A stretch of 64,000 nucleotides of DNA, taken from NCBI RefSeq assembly GCF_000153025.1, contig NZ_CH672430.1, positions 677,209-741,208 of the forward strand, in the 5' to 3' direction. Each line of letters opens with the position of its first letter. Positions within the stretch are counted from its first letter, which is position 1. The position numbers and the translations under genes were made by a program. The DNA comes from Marinomonas sp. MED121. GTDB taxonomy: Bacteria > Pseudomonadota > Gammaproteobacteria > Pseudomonadales > Marinomonadaceae. This document shows, piece after piece, positions 20,636 to 30,578 of this stretch. A model generated the notes under the pieces. That model did not search any database and had not been told where the DNA came from. It saw only the letters and a list, made by a program, of their open reading frames with translations.

Positions 20636-20662
20636 AAAGGGACCAAAATACTTGGCCCCTTT
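20636..20662. terminator. Bidirectional terminator between the LysR and Gate-domain genes
   Basis: Stem 20636-20646 with 20652-20662, eleven positions with one mismatch, A-rich before and TTT after; it lies between convergent genes. Confidence 0.7.
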
Positions 20663-20675
20663 ACGATAAATGCAA

Positions 20676-21638
20676 TTAGCCAGGTTGAATGTGTTTATTG
20701 GTTAGGTGTTTGTCCCATACTCTAGCAGGGAGCAAATCCATCACCCGAGTAAGAATGGCAATCACAATAAATGAGAATATGATTCTAGCCCAAAAAATAC
20801 CCGCGAAGTCCGCGCCTAATAAGAGCATGAGGATGGTATCTTCTATCATGCTATGACAGAGGGCGAGTAGGCTCATTGAAGCGAAAATATCTCGTCTTGA
20901 GACATGTCCTTGGCGAGCTTCATTAATTAAAAGACCACCGCCAAAACTTATGCCTAAGGTAAAGCCAACAATTGTAATTGTGGTTGCTTGGCGACTTATG
21001 CCTAACATGCGCAGAAGCGGAGAAAGCATATAGCCCATTAACTTTTCTATGCCCACCATTTTTAATATTTTTAAAGCAAATAGCAGGCCTGCAATAATCA
21101 CTTGAATCATGATTAAACTTTCAACTTGCCCCTTTATCCATGAGATTAAACTCGGATCCGTGGGTTCGGGTTGCCAAGCCAGTTGATTGACCTCTTGTAG
21201 ATAATCAAATTCAAGATAGAGCTTGTTTAGTATCCAAGCCAGAACTAATCCGCCGCCAACTCTTAGTAATAGAGTAAACCTAAGGCGTATACCTGCTTGT
21301 TGTGCAATACGTGCTTCAACAGGTAGGCCGTGTGCAAAAAGCATAAGAATACAGAGTACCGTCACTTGAGCTACTGTCATGGTTTCTGCTTGTTGAGCGT
21401 AGAAGAAAACCAGCATACCCGCATAGATATTGGTGAGTATGGTGGTTGCCCAGACGATCCCCATAGATTCTGGTAAACCGACCCATTGCATAATAGGGCC
21501 GAGCACTAAAGCGAAATAATCTAAAAAGCCGAGGCTTTCGAAAATTTTGACCGCTATGATGGTGGGAATCATAAGCTTAAATAGGGTATAAGAAACATCC
21601 CAAATCTCTTCTGCCAATTCTCTAAAAAAAGTTTTCAT
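20676..21638 (-). CDS. Nucleoside-recognition (Gate) domain membrane protein
   Basis: 320 aa from MKTFFRELAEEIWDVS; the open frame extends 18 codons upstream without a better start. About eight helices contain two Gate-type segments (MIPTIIAVKIFESLGFLDYF, and IMIQVIIAGLLFALKILKMVG with LGISFGGGLLINEA). These domains occur in spore maturation proteins A/B and in nucleoside or ion permeases. The substrate is unknown. It is divergent from an Lrp/AsnC-type regulator, which hints at amino-acid-responsive expression, for example of an exporter; this is inference. Confidence 0.78.
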   Translation of the reverse strand: MKTFFRELAEEIWDVSYTLFKLMIPTIIAVKIFESLGFLDYFALVLGPIMQWVGLPESMGIVWATTILTNIYAGMLVFFYAQQAETMTVAQVTVLCILMLFAHGLPVEARIAQQAGIRLRFTLLLRVGGGLVLAWILNKLYLEFDYLQEVNQLAWQPEPTDPSLISWIKGQVESLIMIQVIIAGLLFALKILKMVGIEKLMGYMLSPLLRMLGISRQATTITIVGFTLGISFGGGLLINEARQGHVSRRDIFASMSLLALCHSMIEDTILMLLLGADFAGIFWARIIFSFIVIAILTRVMDLLPARVWDKHLTNKHIQPG

Positions 21639-21777
21639 TATCGAATTTCTCAGGGTTATCAGTGTGTGTTTACAAGTGATAATTTTAAACAAGTCTGAAA
21701 GTATAATGTTTCTTATATCTTGTCTTTAGATTAATATTATTCTTAATTTAGTAGTTTTATAGGCTGTAAATTAACTA

Positions 21778-22239
21778 ATGATTGAGTTAGACGAAATAGA
21801 TAAGCGTATTTTACGAGTTTTGCAAAAAGACAATAAAATCACCAATACTGCACTGGCGGACATGATTAGCTTATCGCCCCCTGCTTGTTTAAAGCGGGTA
21901 AAAGCCCTCTATGAGAAAGGTGTGATTGAAAAGAGTGTCGCGATTCTCAATCCTCATCTTATAGGGGAGGGGATTGTGATTATTGTTGAGGTCGAGATGG
22001 AAAGAGACAGGCGTGATATGAATGAGCTTTTTATTAAGCGTATTCAGGCAAGTCCTGAAGTGACTCAGTGTTATCAAGTGACAGGTGAGGTGGATTTTGT
22101 GCTGATAGTCAATGTTGCCAATATGAAAATGTTTAAAGACTTTTCGAGTCGGGTGCTTTATGGGGAGACGAATATGCGTAAATTTAGAACCTTAATATCC
22201 ATGACGCGAAACAAGTTTAGTACCGAAATAGCGCTTTAA
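21778..22239 (+). CDS. Lrp/AsnC family transcriptional regulator
   Basis: 153 aa. HTH (LDEIDKRILRVLQKDNKITN, TALADMISLSPPACLKRVKAL) then an RAM ligand domain (EVEMERDRRDMNELF, TQCYQVTGEVDFVLIVNV, FSSRVLYGETNMRKFRTLISM). Full length for the family. No recognisable ribosome site lies before the ATG, so translation may be weak or leaderless. Likely target: the divergent Gate-domain gene. Effector probably an amino acid. Confidence 0.9.
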   Translation: MIELDEIDKRILRVLQKDNKITNTALADMISLSPPACLKRVKALYEKGVIEKSVAILNPHLIGEGIVIIVEVEMERDRRDMNELFIKRIQASPEVTQCYQVTGEVDFVLIVNVANMKMFKDFSSRVLYGETNMRKFRTLISMTRNKFSTEIAL

Positions 22240-22249
22240 CTAAGCTACT

Positions 22250-22966
22250 TTAGATAAGATTAGAGCGAGTGCTAGGGAGTGTAATGTTTTGCTTTTTTTG
22301 CCATTCAAGTTTGAGTGTTTGTCGTGGCTTAGGGTAGCTTTCATCTAAGACTTCCACTTTATTGATTCTGTCGGTACGAAAATGGCGAAAATCTTGACGG
22401 CTTTCGCACCAGGCAACCACTAGGCGAACACTGTCAAAATAAGCCACCATAATGGGCCAAATGATCCTATGGCTGATGTTTTCTTTGACATCTTTATAGG
22501 CGATAAATAACTTACTTTGTTGGCGAATAGCTTCTCTTACATCGTCCATATTAATGCTATCTTCAACCGCTTGGGCGTAGTTTGCCGAGACCAAATTAGT
22601 ATCCAGAATCACACTTTGTAAATGTTCTGGGACAACATCTTTGATTTTTTCTAATAAGGAGTTTGCCGATTGACTAAGGTATTTATCTCCTCTTTGACTG
22701 ACCCAATGGGCGCCGAGTGCGACGGCTTCTAGCTCATTAGCAGTCAGCATTAAGGGAGGCATTTCATAGCCAGGTTTTAAAATGTAACCCACACCCGCTT
22801 CGCCTTGAATCGGTACCAATTGGTTTTGAAGTTCTGCAATATCTCGATAAATAGTGCGCACAGAGACTTCAAACTTATCCGCCAGCTGCTGAGCTTTGAC
22901 AGGAAATCTCGCATTTCTAAGAATCTGAATAATGCTAAATAATCGGTTTGTGGGTAACACCTTCAC
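22250..22966 (-). CDS. HTH-WYL domain transcriptional regulator (YafY-like)
   Basis: About 238 aa. N-terminal HTH_11 (RLFSIIQILRNARFPVKAQQLADKFEVSVRTIYRDIAELQ), a YILKPGYEMPPLMLT linker and a WYL domain (RIIWPIMVAYFDSVRLVVAWCESRQDFRHFRTDRINKV). WYL domains sense small ligands or nucleic acid and often control stress genes. The start is GTG: 22966, or the GTG two codons later, which is better spaced from AAGGAG. It ends 10 bp from the convergent Lrp gene stop. No obvious adjacent target. Confidence 0.85.
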   Translation of the reverse strand: MKVLPTNRLFSIIQILRNARFPVKAQQLADKFEVSVRTIYRDIAELQNQLVPIQGEAGVGYILKPGYEMPPLMLTANELEAVALGAHWVSQRGDKYLSQSANSLLEKIKDVVPEHLQSVILDTNLVSANYAQAVEDSINMDDVREAIRQQSKLFIAYKDVKENISHRIIWPIMVAYFDSVRLVVAWCESRQDFRHFRTDRINKVEVLDESYPKPRQTLKLEWQKKQNITLPSTRSNLI

Positions 22967-23115
22967 TCCTTTTACTCATGCTCAATAAGGATGAGGTCCT
23001 TAAAATTGAGGCAGGAACTTTTTCAGCATTTAGCCAGCTCATTTCATCGCGCCAAGATAGCGTTTTAATTTGGGTAAGGAAAACAGCTTTTTTAGCGATA
23101 AAAAAGCAGTATAAC

Positions 23116-23150
23116 AAAACACTACTGACAAGATTTGTCAGTAGTGTTTT
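23116..23150. terminator. Strong bidirectional terminator beside the XRE-cupin gene
   Basis: A perfect 16-bp stem (23116-23131 with 23135-23150) with a 3-base loop and AAAA/TTTT ends. It lies 15 bp past the stop of the minus-strand gene. Confidence 0.88.
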
Positions 23151-23164
23151 ATTTCTCTCAATTG

Positions 23165-23725
23165 TTAGCTTTGCTCCATGATAATAATGGCTTCGGTATC
23201 CGCTTCTAGCGCATCAAAAATATGTTCTTGATCAGCAGAGTAGCTAATATAGTCACCGGGATAAAGGGTCTCTGCTTGTGTGTTTGGACCAATTAAGGCA
23301 CTGCCTTTAGTGACAATAATATGTTCAATCACCCCTTCCATGTGGGGGGCTGATTGCCTTGCTTGTCCTGGTTGTACCATGATTTGGTAGATATCCCGTC
23401 TTGCAGAAGCCGGGCAGGCTGACAGTAACAAGCTGGTGTAATCCGCATGTTCTGAAGAGACTTTAACCCCATCCCCTTTTCTAATTAATTGAACCTGGCT
23501 ACTACTGACTTCGATTAACTTACTAAAAGGCACTTGTAAGGCGATGCTTAAAGCCCAAAGGGTTTCTAGGCTTGGATTACCTATGCCAGATTCTAATTGG
23601 GATAAGGTTGACTTGGCGATGCCTGCTTGACGGGCAATCTCAGCCATAGATACCCCTAATTTTCGTCTTTCTCTTTTTAATGCCTTGGCAACAATTTCAA
23701 TTGGCAATGTATTTTCGTGTGTCAT
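23165..23725 (-). CDS. XRE-cupin transcriptional regulator
   Basis: 186 aa. HTH_3 domain at about 9-65 (ALKRERRKLGVSMAEIARQA, GIAKSTLSQLESGIGNPSLE) and a C-terminal cupin_2 domain (HMEGVIEHIIVTKGSALIG, LYPGDYISYSADQEHIFDA). Such regulators usually control adjacent metabolite transporters. It is divergent from azlCD, with palindromes in the 101-bp gap, so azlCD is the likely target. A terminator follows. Confidence 0.9.
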   Translation of the reverse strand: MTHENTLPIEIVAKALKRERRKLGVSMAEIARQAGIAKSTLSQLESGIGNPSLETLWALSIALQVPFSKLIEVSSSQVQLIRKGDGVKVSSEHADYTSLLLSACPASARRDIYQIMVQPGQARQSAPHMEGVIEHIIVTKGSALIGPNTQAETLYPGDYISYSADQEHIFDALEADTEAIIIMEQS

Positions 23726-23750
23726 GATGTGCCTTTCGTTCGTTAAAAAA

Positions 23751-23793
23751 TACGATCGTACGATTTGACTTGATTAAATGTTAGGTTCATTAT
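23751..23793 (+). promoter_or_regulatory. azlC promoter with overlapping palindromic operator
   Basis: Overlapping palindromes TACGATCGTA (23751-23760) and ATCGTACGAT (23755-23764) adjoin a -35 TTGACT (23765-23770); 17 bp later is CATTAT (23788-23793) as -10. A repressor bound here would block RNA polymerase. Candidate site for the XRE-cupin protein. Confidence 0.6.
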
Positions 23794-23826
23794 ATTGATC
23801 AAACGTTCATTTAGGAAGTTTTTATC

Positions 23827-24498
23827 ATGCAATCTAATGCTTATTTAAAGTATCGAGCCCTGTTATTTCAAGTGGGTCTTGTTTGTTTGGCTGATGCTGT
23901 AGTCGGTGTTTCTTATGGTGCTCTTGCTGTTTCTTTAGGGTTTGAATTGTGGGTACCTTTAAGCCTTTCCATTTTGGTGTTAGCAGGCGCATCGGAATTT
24001 TTATTTATTGGCATTGTGGCAGCAGGGGGGAGTGCCATGACTGCTGCCATCGCAGGTTTGTTAGTGAATTCAAGATTACTTGCGTTTGGCTTCAGTCTTG
24101 ACACTCAATTAGGTCAAGGCTGGCGACGTTATTTAGGTACTCATTTAATGAGTGATGAAACGCTTGTATTTGGAATTAGTCAGAAAAGCGATGCGCTCAA
24201 TAAAAAGGCATATTGGTTATCTGGTTTAGGCATTTTGTGTGTTTGGCCTTTAGGTGTTTTGTTTGGTGGCTTGATTGGGAGCTACATTGAAGACCCCAAA
24301 GTGTTGGGCTTAGACGCTATGTTTCCCGCTATTTTAATCGCTTTAGTTTTACCAAAATTCGACACCTATAAAAAGTGGGTAAGTGCGCTCTCGGGGGCTT
24401 GTCTTAGTGTTGCTAGTACGCCTTTTCTGCCTCTGGGTATACCTGCATTAGTGGCTTTATTAGGGATCTTTGTCAAACGGAGAAAAGCGAATGGATAA
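23827..24498 (+). CDS. azlC: AzlC family permease (branched-chain amino-acid exporter, large subunit)
   Basis: 223 aa, about six to seven helices, AzlC family marks VVGVSYGALAVSLGFELW, LAGASEFLFIGIVAAG and LVNSRLLAFGFSLD. With AzlD it forms an exporter of branched-chain or related amino acids. AGGAAG precedes the ATG. The 3' end overlaps azlD by 8 bp. Controlled most likely by the divergent XRE-cupin regulator. Confidence 0.88.
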   Translation: MQSNAYLKYRALLFQVGLVCLADAVVGVSYGALAVSLGFELWVPLSLSILVLAGASEFLFIGIVAAGGSAMTAAIAGLLVNSRLLAFGFSLDTQLGQGWRRYLGTHLMSDETLVFGISQKSDALNKKAYWLSGLGILCVWPLGVLFGGLIGSYIEDPKVLGLDAMFPAILIALVLPKFDTYKKWVSALSGACLSVASTPFLPLGIPALVALLGIFVKRRKANG

Positions 24499-24811
24499 TG
24501 TTGAAATAATACTAGGCATAGGGCTATTAGTCGTAGGGACTTATTCCCTCCGTTTAGCGGGCCCTTTTATGCGCGCAAGATTTGGTCAACTTCAGTCTTA
24601 TCAAGGGCTAACTGATGAACTAAGCAGTATCTTATTATTCAGTCTTGCTATTGGTGCCGCCTTATTTGAAGCGGGAGAGTTTGCAGGTTATGCCAGATTA
24701 CTGGGCTTTTTGGTCGCCGCTTTTTTAGCCTATAAAAGAGCCTCATTTTTGTTGGTTATTTTATCTGCTAGCATAACCACGGCTGGCTTAAGGTTAATGG
24801 GCGTTGCCTGA
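24491..24811 (+). CDS. azlD: AzlD family protein (amino-acid exporter, small subunit)
   Basis: 106 aa from MDNVEIILGIGLLVVG, with GGAG upstream inside azlC; the frame opens seven codons earlier but that start lacks support. Four short helices; TYSLRLAGPFMRARFG fits AzlD. Overlaps azlC by 8 bp. Confidence 0.85.
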   Translation: MDNVEIILGIGLLVVGTYSLRLAGPFMRARFGQLQSYQGLTDELSSILLFSLAIGAALFEAGEFAGYARLLGFLVAAFLAYKRASFLLVILSASITTAGLRLMGVA

Positions 24812-25025
24812 TTGAGTCATAAAGTGTCCTGCATTTTTCAATTTTGAGGATTTACCTTTAACTTTTTTATATCACTAACTAATCTGAATTGACTGATGTC
24901 TTTTTATTCAAATCATTAACGAGTGAATACGCACTACTTGTGTGGCGAACAACTTATTACTTTGATAACTCATACCCCTTAAAAGGCATTTTCTTTATAA
25001 ATCCTAGATGTTTTAAGGTGCTCTT

Positions 25026-25850
25026 ATGGAAATTAGTGATTTATTAAAACAAACCGACAAACTACCAAATGTACCTGAAGTAGTGCGTGAATTAATACAA
25101 GCTTTAAGTGATCCTGAGGCTGATTATGATCAGATTGCAGCTAAGGTCGCGAAAGACCAAACTCTCTCATTAAAGATTTTGCGCTTGGTAAACTCAGCCC
25201 ATTTTGGTTTAACGCGTAAAGTTTCTACCCTAGATGAAGCTGTGGTGATATTGGGAATGAAAAAGCTCAATACTTTAGTGATTGCCTCAGGCATGGCGAA
25301 TTCGGTATCTGCTGTTGAAGGGCTGAATATGAGGGAGTTTTGGAGCGATTGCTTTATGGTGGCGACCATTGCTCAATGGCTGGCTCAACGATCTGAAGCC
25401 GTGCAAGCGGATGTCGCCTTCACAACGGGGGTGATTTACAACATAGGGCGCTTGTTATTGCATTTGGCAGCGCCCAATAGAGCAAAAGCGATTCAAACAT
25501 TAGTCCAAGAGTCTAACACCAGTCGAATCGCTGCTGAGATTGAGCGTTTAGGCTTTACCTCTCAAGATGCTGGTAAGGCGTTATTAGATATGTGGAAACT
25601 ACCAGAAGAGTTAGGGATGGCAATTAAGCAATATAAACGACCTTATAACTTTGAAGAGCCTTCGCCTTTAAGTGCCATTTTGAATCTTGCTAATTATATT
25701 AATTCAGCCATTTTTCATCAAAGAGAAATAGATGAAGTTATTGTGTTTATGCCCAAAAAAGTGATGCAACTTGCTGGTTTAAGGCTAGAAATGTTGGATG
25801 AAATTGAAGATGTTTTAAGTATTGAATCTGGCTTAGATGGTTTGATTTAA
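25026..25850 (+). CDS. HDOD domain signalling protein
   Basis: 274 aa; the HDOD domain covers about 10-205 (LPNVPEVVRELIQALSDPEA, KVAKDQTLSLKILRLVNSAHFG, LDEAVVILGMKKLNTLVIAS). No EAL, receiver or GAF partner domain is fused. HDOD proteins are regulators without the HD metal site, linked to signalling, motility and stress. The function here is not known. Single gene, AAGGTG before the ATG, terminator after. Confidence 0.85.
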   Translation: MEISDLLKQTDKLPNVPEVVRELIQALSDPEADYDQIAAKVAKDQTLSLKILRLVNSAHFGLTRKVSTLDEAVVILGMKKLNTLVIASGMANSVSAVEGLNMREFWSDCFMVATIAQWLAQRSEAVQADVAFTTGVIYNIGRLLLHLAAPNRAKAIQTLVQESNTSRIAAEIERLGFTSQDAGKALLDMWKLPEELGMAIKQYKRPYNFEEPSPLSAILNLANYINSAIFHQREIDEVIVFMPKKVMQLAGLRLEMLDEIEDVLSIESGLDGLI

Positions 25851-25893
25851 TAGCGCTAGGTTTAAACCTTACGATGGCTAGAGCTAAATGTTT

Positions 25894-25918
25894 AAAAGGT
25901 GCTTTTATGGCACCTTTT
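25894..25918 (+). terminator. Terminator of the HDOD gene
   Basis: Stem AAAAGGTGC/GCACCTTTT (25894-25902, 25910-25918) with 7-base loop and trailing T-rich bases. Confidence 0.8.
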
Positions 25919-26029
25919 ATTTTTGAAATTAATTACTTGATTAGGGGCGCTGCGACTAAGTCTTACCGTCTCAGCGTGTGGATAAAAGCTCTTAGATTTA
26001 TGGCGAGGTGTGACTTAATCGCAGGTTCC

Positions 26030-26716
26030 TTAAACAACTAAAACCTCTAGTTTTCCTAACCCTTCAATTTCTCCTTCTAATTGATCCCCTACTTGAATCG
26101 CTCCGACACCTGCAGGTGTGCCTGACATAATGAGATCTCCAGGTGCTAATTCGTAATATTTGGATAAGTAGCTAATCATCTCTGGCGTTTTCCAAATCAT
26201 TTGATTTAGATCCCCTTGCTGGCGCTTTTCACCATTCACCTTAAGTTGAATATTGCCGTGTGTTAAATGGCCTACCTGATTTATAGGATAGATGTTGCTG
26301 ATTGGGGCGGAGTGCTCAAAGGCTTTGCCGATTTCCCAAGGCCTGCCCATTTTTTTCATTTGTCCTTGTAAATCACGGCGTGTCATATCTAGGCCTAAAG
26401 CATAGCCATAAACATGATCAAGGGCGTTTTCTAAGGGGATGTTTTTTCCACCTTGATGAAGTGCTATGACGAGCTCCATTTCAAAATGCACATCTTGACT
26501 CATACTTGGGTAGGGGAATTGGCCTGAAGTATTAATGTTGTCTGTGTTCTTTTGAAAGAAAAAGGGAGGTTCTTTATCTGGGTCATGGCCCATTTCGATA
26601 GCATGGTCGGCATAATTTCGACCAATGCAATAAATGCGTCTGACAGGGAAGACCTGATCACTGTTTTGAATGGCGATTGTACTTGGTTCTGGTGTTGGAA
26701 AAAGAAGGTTACTCAT
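26030..26716 (-). CDS. Fumarylacetoacetate hydrolase family protein
   Basis: 228 aa. FAH-family hydrolase or decarboxylase acting on beta-diketo acids (acylpyruvates, fumarylpyruvate) or oxaloacetate. Marks: IYCIGRNYADHAIEMG, PPFFFQKNTDNI, metal-site Glu residues in VHFEMELVIAL, then YGYALGLDMTRRDLQ, GRPWEIGKAFEHSAPI and the end motif MSGTPAGVGAIQVGD. Length fits the short FAHD1/YcgM-type branch. Not in a catabolic operon, so the exact substrate is open. Confidence 0.85.
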   Translation of the reverse strand: MSNLLFPTPEPSTIAIQNSDQVFPVRRIYCIGRNYADHAIEMGHDPDKEPPFFFQKNTDNINTSGQFPYPSMSQDVHFEMELVIALHQGGKNIPLENALDHVYGYALGLDMTRRDLQGQMKKMGRPWEIGKAFEHSAPISNIYPINQVGHLTHGNIQLKVNGEKRQQGDLNQMIWKTPEMISYLSKYYELAPGDLIMSGTPAGVGAIQVGDQLEGEIEGLGKLEVLVV

Positions 26717-26807
26717 ACTGCTACCTGCGTTTAAACCATGAAAGAGTTGCTCATTTTAGAGTAAATCATACGGGTGTAAATCATGGTTTATGGTGACTTT
26801 AAAGTAC

Positions 26808-26844
26808 AAAAAAAAGCCTAGGGACATAAGAACCTAGGCTTTTT
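26808..26844 (-). terminator. Terminator of icd (second hairpin)
   Basis: Perfect 12-bp stem AAAAAGCCTAGG/CCTAGGCTTTTT (26811-26822, 26833-26844), with a run of T on the minus strand beyond it. Confidence 0.88.
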
Positions 26845-26846
26845 GA

Positions 26847-26883
26847 GTTATCTGAAAGCCTTATTTAAAGGTTTTCAGATAAC
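26847..26883 (-). terminator. Hairpin upstream of the icd terminator
   Basis: A 16-bp stem with one wobble (26847-26862 with 26868-26883) directly precedes the terminator. Such a double structure may protect the icd mRNA 3' end. Confidence 0.6.
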
Positions 26884-26913
26884 AAGGACTCACGCTTTAA
26901 TTACGGGTTGCGA

Positions 26914-29136
26914 TTAAAGTGCTGCAAGAGCTTCGTTAAGTGTTGCACTTGGGCGCATTACTTTAGCGACTTCAGCTAGGTCCATGTGGTAGTAGCCTTC
27001 AAGGCCTGCTGACTTACCTTGAACAACATTTAACTCAGCAACAATCTTCGCTTCATTTGATTTTAGTGTTTTGGCAAGTGCTGCAAACTTAGTGGCAAGT
27101 TCAGCATCATCAGTTTGTGTTGCAAGTGCTTCAGCCCAGTACATTGCTAGGTAGAAGTGGCTGCCACGGTTATCCAATTCGCCAGCTTTACGAGATGGTG
27201 ACTTGTTAGTATCCAATAGACGCTCAGTCGCTTGGTCTAGTGTTGCTGCCAATACTTTAGATTTAGCGTTGTCATTCTTAATGCCAAGCTCTTCTAGAGA
27301 AACTGCCACAGCCAAGAACTCACCTAGAGAATCCCAACGTAAGTGGTTTTCTTGAACGAGCTGCTGTACGTGCTTAGGAGCAGAACCACCCGCGCCAGTT
27401 TCATACATACCGCCGCCAGCTAGCATAGGCACAACAGATAGCATTTTCGCAGAAGTGCCTAGCTCAAGAATTGGGAATAAATCAGTAAGGTAATCACGTA
27501 GAACGTTACCTGTTACTGAGATAGTGTCTAGGCCACGCTTGATGCGCTCCATAGAGAAACGAATGGCTTCGTTGTAAGACATGATACGAATATCTAAGCC
27601 TTCAAGGTCGTGATCTTTTAGGTAAAGTTCAACCTTCTTACGAAGTTCGTTATCATGTGGACGTTCTTCGTCTAACCAGAACACAGCAGGTGTATTTGAT
27701 TGACGAGCACGAGTAACACCTAATTTCACCCAGTCACGGATAGGCGCATCTTTCGTTTGGCATGCACGCCAGATATCACCTTTCTCAACATTGTGTTGCA
27801 TTAACACTGTGCCGTTTGCATCAACAACACGCATTACGCCGTCTTCTGCAATTTCAAACGTTTTATCGTGAGAACCGTATTCTTCTGCTTTTTGAGCCAT
27901 TAGGCCAACGTTTGGTACTGTACCCATAGTGGTTGGGTCAAACGCGCCATTTGTTTTACAGAAGTTGATTGTTTCTTGGTAAATACGCGCATAAGTTGAT
28001 TCAGGCATAACGGCTTTAGTGTCTTTCAACTTGCCGTCACGACCCCACATCATACCTGAGCTACGTATCATTGCTGGCATAGACGCATCAACGATGACAT
28101 CACTTGGTACGTGAAGGTTAGTAATACCACGAACAGAGTCAACCATAGCCAGTTCTGGTCTGTGCTCATAGCAAGAGTGGATTGTTTCTAGAATTTCTTC
28201 TTGCTGAGAGTGAGGAAGTGATTTGATCTTGTCGGTAACACTGCCTAAACCATTGTTAGGGTTAACGCCAAGCTCTTCAAAAAGCTCACCGTATTTATCA
28301 AATAATTCTTTGTAGAAAACCGTTACCGCATGACCGAATACGATAGGGTGAGACACCTTCATCATGGTTGCTTTAACGTGTAATGACCACATGATGTTGT
28401 TTTCTTTGGCGTCATTTAGAGACTCTTCAAAGAAAGCACGTAGCTTTTTGCTACTCATGTTCATGCTATCTAGTACTTCACCTGCTTGCAGAGGCAGTAC
28501 TTTTTTAACGCTTACTTCACCTGCACCAGAAACGAACTCAAGGCGAACATCTTGTGCCGCTTGGCTAGTGATAGATTGCTCACTAGAGAAGAAATCACCA
28601 TCGCGCATGTAATCAGCGTGAGTTTGAGAGGATTTGCTCCATACACCCATAGAGTGAGGGTTTTTACGAGCAGAGGCTTTAACAGCAGAAGGTGCACGGC
28701 GGTCAGAGTTACCTTGGCGTAGTACCGGGTTTACCGCACTGCCTAGGATTTTTGCGTAACGTGCTTGTACATCTTTGTCTTCATCAGAGTTAGCAACTTC
28801 AGGGTAGTTAGGAACATCAAATCCTTGGCTTTGAAGTTCTGCAATACAGGTCGTTAGCTGAGGTAGAGAAGCACTAATGTTAGGAAGCTTAACAATGTTA
28901 GCGTCTTCTTTTAGTGTTAGTTCGCCTAGAAATTTAAGGCCATCAACGATTTTTTGTCCATCGTTTAGCTTTTCAGGAAAGCTAGAAATGATACGACCTG
29001 CTAAAGAGATATCGGTAAGCTCTATCTCAATGCCCGCTTCTTTAGTAAAAGAACGAAGAATAGGTAGTAGTGACGCTGTCGCAAGAGCCGGTGCTTCATC
29101 CGTCAAAGTGTAATAAATAGTTTGATTATCTGACAT
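26914..29136 (-). CDS. icd: Isocitrate dehydrogenase, NADP-dependent, monomeric type
   Basis: 740 aa, the length of the monomeric (IDH-II) class. It oxidises isocitrate to 2-oxoglutarate in the TCA cycle. Recognised by [23 protein letters not shown] at the start, [21 protein letters not shown] (isocitrate site), [31 protein letters not shown] and [19 protein letters not shown] near the C-terminus. Common in marine gammaproteobacteria. Single gene with a double hairpin end. Confidence 0.97.
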   Translation of the reverse strand: MSDNQTIYYTLTDEAPALATASLLPILRSFTKEAGIEIELTDISLAGRIISSFPEKLNDGQKIVDGLKFLGELTLKEDANIVKLPNISASLPQLTTCIAELQSQGFDVPNYPEVANSDEDKDVQARYAKILGSAVNPVLRQGNSDRRAPSAVKASARKNPHSMGVWSKSSQTHADYMRDGDFFSSEQSITSQAAQDVRLEFVSGAGEVSVKKVLPLQAGEVLDSMNMSSKKLRAFFEESLNDAKENNIMWSLHVKATMMKVSHPIVFGHAVTVFYKELFDKYGELFEELGVNPNNGLGSVTDKIKSLPHSQQEEILETIHSCYEHRPELAMVDSVRGITNLHVPSDVIVDASMPAMIRSSGMMWGRDGKLKDTKAVMPESTYARIYQETINFCKTNGAFDPTTMGTVPNVGLMAQKAEEYGSHDKTFEIAEDGVMRVVDANGTVLMQHNVEKGDIWRACQTKDAPIRDWVKLGVTRARQSNTPAVFWLDEERPHDNELRKKVELYLKDHDLEGLDIRIMSYNEAIRFSMERIKRGLDTISVTGNVLRDYLTDLFPILELGTSAKMLSVVPMLAGGGMYETGAGGSAPKHVQQLVQENHLRWDSLGEFLAVAVSLEELGIKNDNAKSKVLAATLDQATERLLDTNKSPSRKAGELDNRGSHFYLAMYWAEALATQTDDAELATKFAALAKTLKSNEAKIVAELNVVQGKSAGLEGYYHMDLAEVAKVMRPSATLNEALAAL

Positions 29137-29610
29137 GTTTTTTCCCCTAACGTTTACAAGCAGTATTGTAAAATGAATGTAAGGAAGCTTTTGGCTCCCT
29201 TTTTAGCGAGTAAGCGTATTACTGCGCTAAAAAAAACTGTTCGAAAAATTCGCCGACATATAGTACATAAAAATGAAAGTTAAGGGGGAGATTAGGTATA
29301 TCAACTAAGGATATAGTCATAATTTCGTATGGTGATTGAAGCGGTAATCTCATTTTAAATCAATGTCTTAACTCTATTGTGTTATAAAGTTACTAAATTG
29401 TTAATAAATTAAATAATGCCTTAGACATGGCTTTTTTCGGCCTAAAAGCGTGAAAAATACGAATGATATTGTTAGAAAAATTAAAACTTATTGTGATTGA
29501 CCTAATTCAAAATAGACCAAACATGAAGGAATTCTAAATTAAATTGAACTGGGATATGAAACACTTGTCAGAGAATTTCAATTTTGTTGGTTTAATGAAA
29601 AGGCGATTAA
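29137..29610. other. 474-bp intergenic region between icd and a DMT permease gene
   Basis: AT-rich divergent spacer that must carry both promoters. I see no open frame of note, no strong hairpin and no recognised operator. Confidence 0.4.
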
Positions 29611-30531
29611 ATGAAGCTTAACTTGCGTCTGTTTTTTCTTTCTAGTTTGGCCTTAATTGCCTTCGCTGGTAACTCTCTCTTATGTCGTTGGGCGCTCGCT
29701 GGACAGCAAATTGATGCGTTAAGTTTTACCTTAATACGTTTGATGTCAGGTGCTATCACCTTATTATTTTTATATTGGGTATTTGAAGCTAAGCCGGTTC
29801 GAGCCTTGTTTAAGCTAAACCATCAAGCACTAACGGGAATGTCACGTTTAAAAAACCTTTCAGGGCCTTTCTGGCTATTCATTTATGCGGCGGGTTTCTC
29901 TTATGCCTATTTATCTCTAGAAACAGGCATAGGGGCGCTAATATTATTTGCAGCAGTGCAAATTAGTATGATTGGTCTGAATATTATCAAAGGTGATAGA
30001 CCTAGCTTAGTGCAGTGGGTGGGTATATTGATTAGCTTTAGTGGTTTTATTTATCTGCTTTTACCCACTTTATCTTCACCTAGCTTAGTCGGCTTTATAT
30101 TAATGACAGCCGCGGGTGTTGCTTGGGGAGTATATAGTCTAGAAGCGAAGCAGGTGAATCCAGAGAAGGACTCTGCTTTAACTAAAACCGCGCGTAACTT
30201 TATTTGGTCTTTACCTTTTGCGCTTGTGCTCTTGTTTTTGAGTTTGCTGTTATCTGGTACAGACTCATTCTTTATTGAGAATAAAGGTATTTACCTTGCG
30301 CTGACTTCGGGGGCACTAACATCAGGTGTCGGGTATGCCATCTGGTATCAGGTCGTAAAAGTATTAAATGCGACCTTGGCGTCGGTGAGTCAGTTGCTTG
30401 TGCCTGTGATTGCAACCGCCATGGGTGTCGCTTTTTTAGGTGAGGCCATTGAGTTGAATTTTATTGTTGCAACCTTGATGGTACTAGGAGGCGTGATGTT
30501 GGTCTTATTGCAAAAAGGGAAGCAAGCTTGA
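29611..30531 (+). CDS. EamA/DMT family transporter
   Basis: 306 aa with ten predicted helices in two EamA repeats. The start FLSSLALIAFAGNSLLCRWALAGQQIDALSFTLIRL is typical, and the second repeat ends GEAIELNFIVATLMVLGGVMLVLL. Members export amino acids and other metabolites; the substrate is unknown. Single gene. Confidence 0.88.
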   Translation: MKLNLRLFFLSSLALIAFAGNSLLCRWALAGQQIDALSFTLIRLMSGAITLLFLYWVFEAKPVRALFKLNHQALTGMSRLKNLSGPFWLFIYAAGFSYAYLSLETGIGALILFAAVQISMIGLNIIKGDRPSLVQWVGILISFSGFIYLLLPTLSSPSLVGFILMTAAGVAWGVYSLEAKQVNPEKDSALTKTARNFIWSLPFALVLLFLSLLLSGTDSFFIENKGIYLALTSGALTSGVGYAIWYQVVKVLNATLASVSQLLVPVIATAMGVAFLGEAIELNFIVATLMVLGGVMLVLLQKGKQA

Positions 30532-30573
30532 GCTTGATGGCTGTTTAATTACGCTCAGTCTCATCAAGCTCAA
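30528..30573. terminator. Probable terminator between convergent genes
   Basis: Perfect 12-bp stem TTGAGCTTGATG/CATCAAGCTCAA (30528-30539, 30562-30573), overlapping the stop of the DMT permease gene; long 22-base loop, no strong T run. Confidence 0.45.
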
Positions 30574-30578
30574 TTAGA

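Noticed and set aside
22935..23181. Small open frames on both strands between the WYL and XRE genes
   Set aside because: They overlap the WYL gene start and the terminator stem and have no recognisable protein character.
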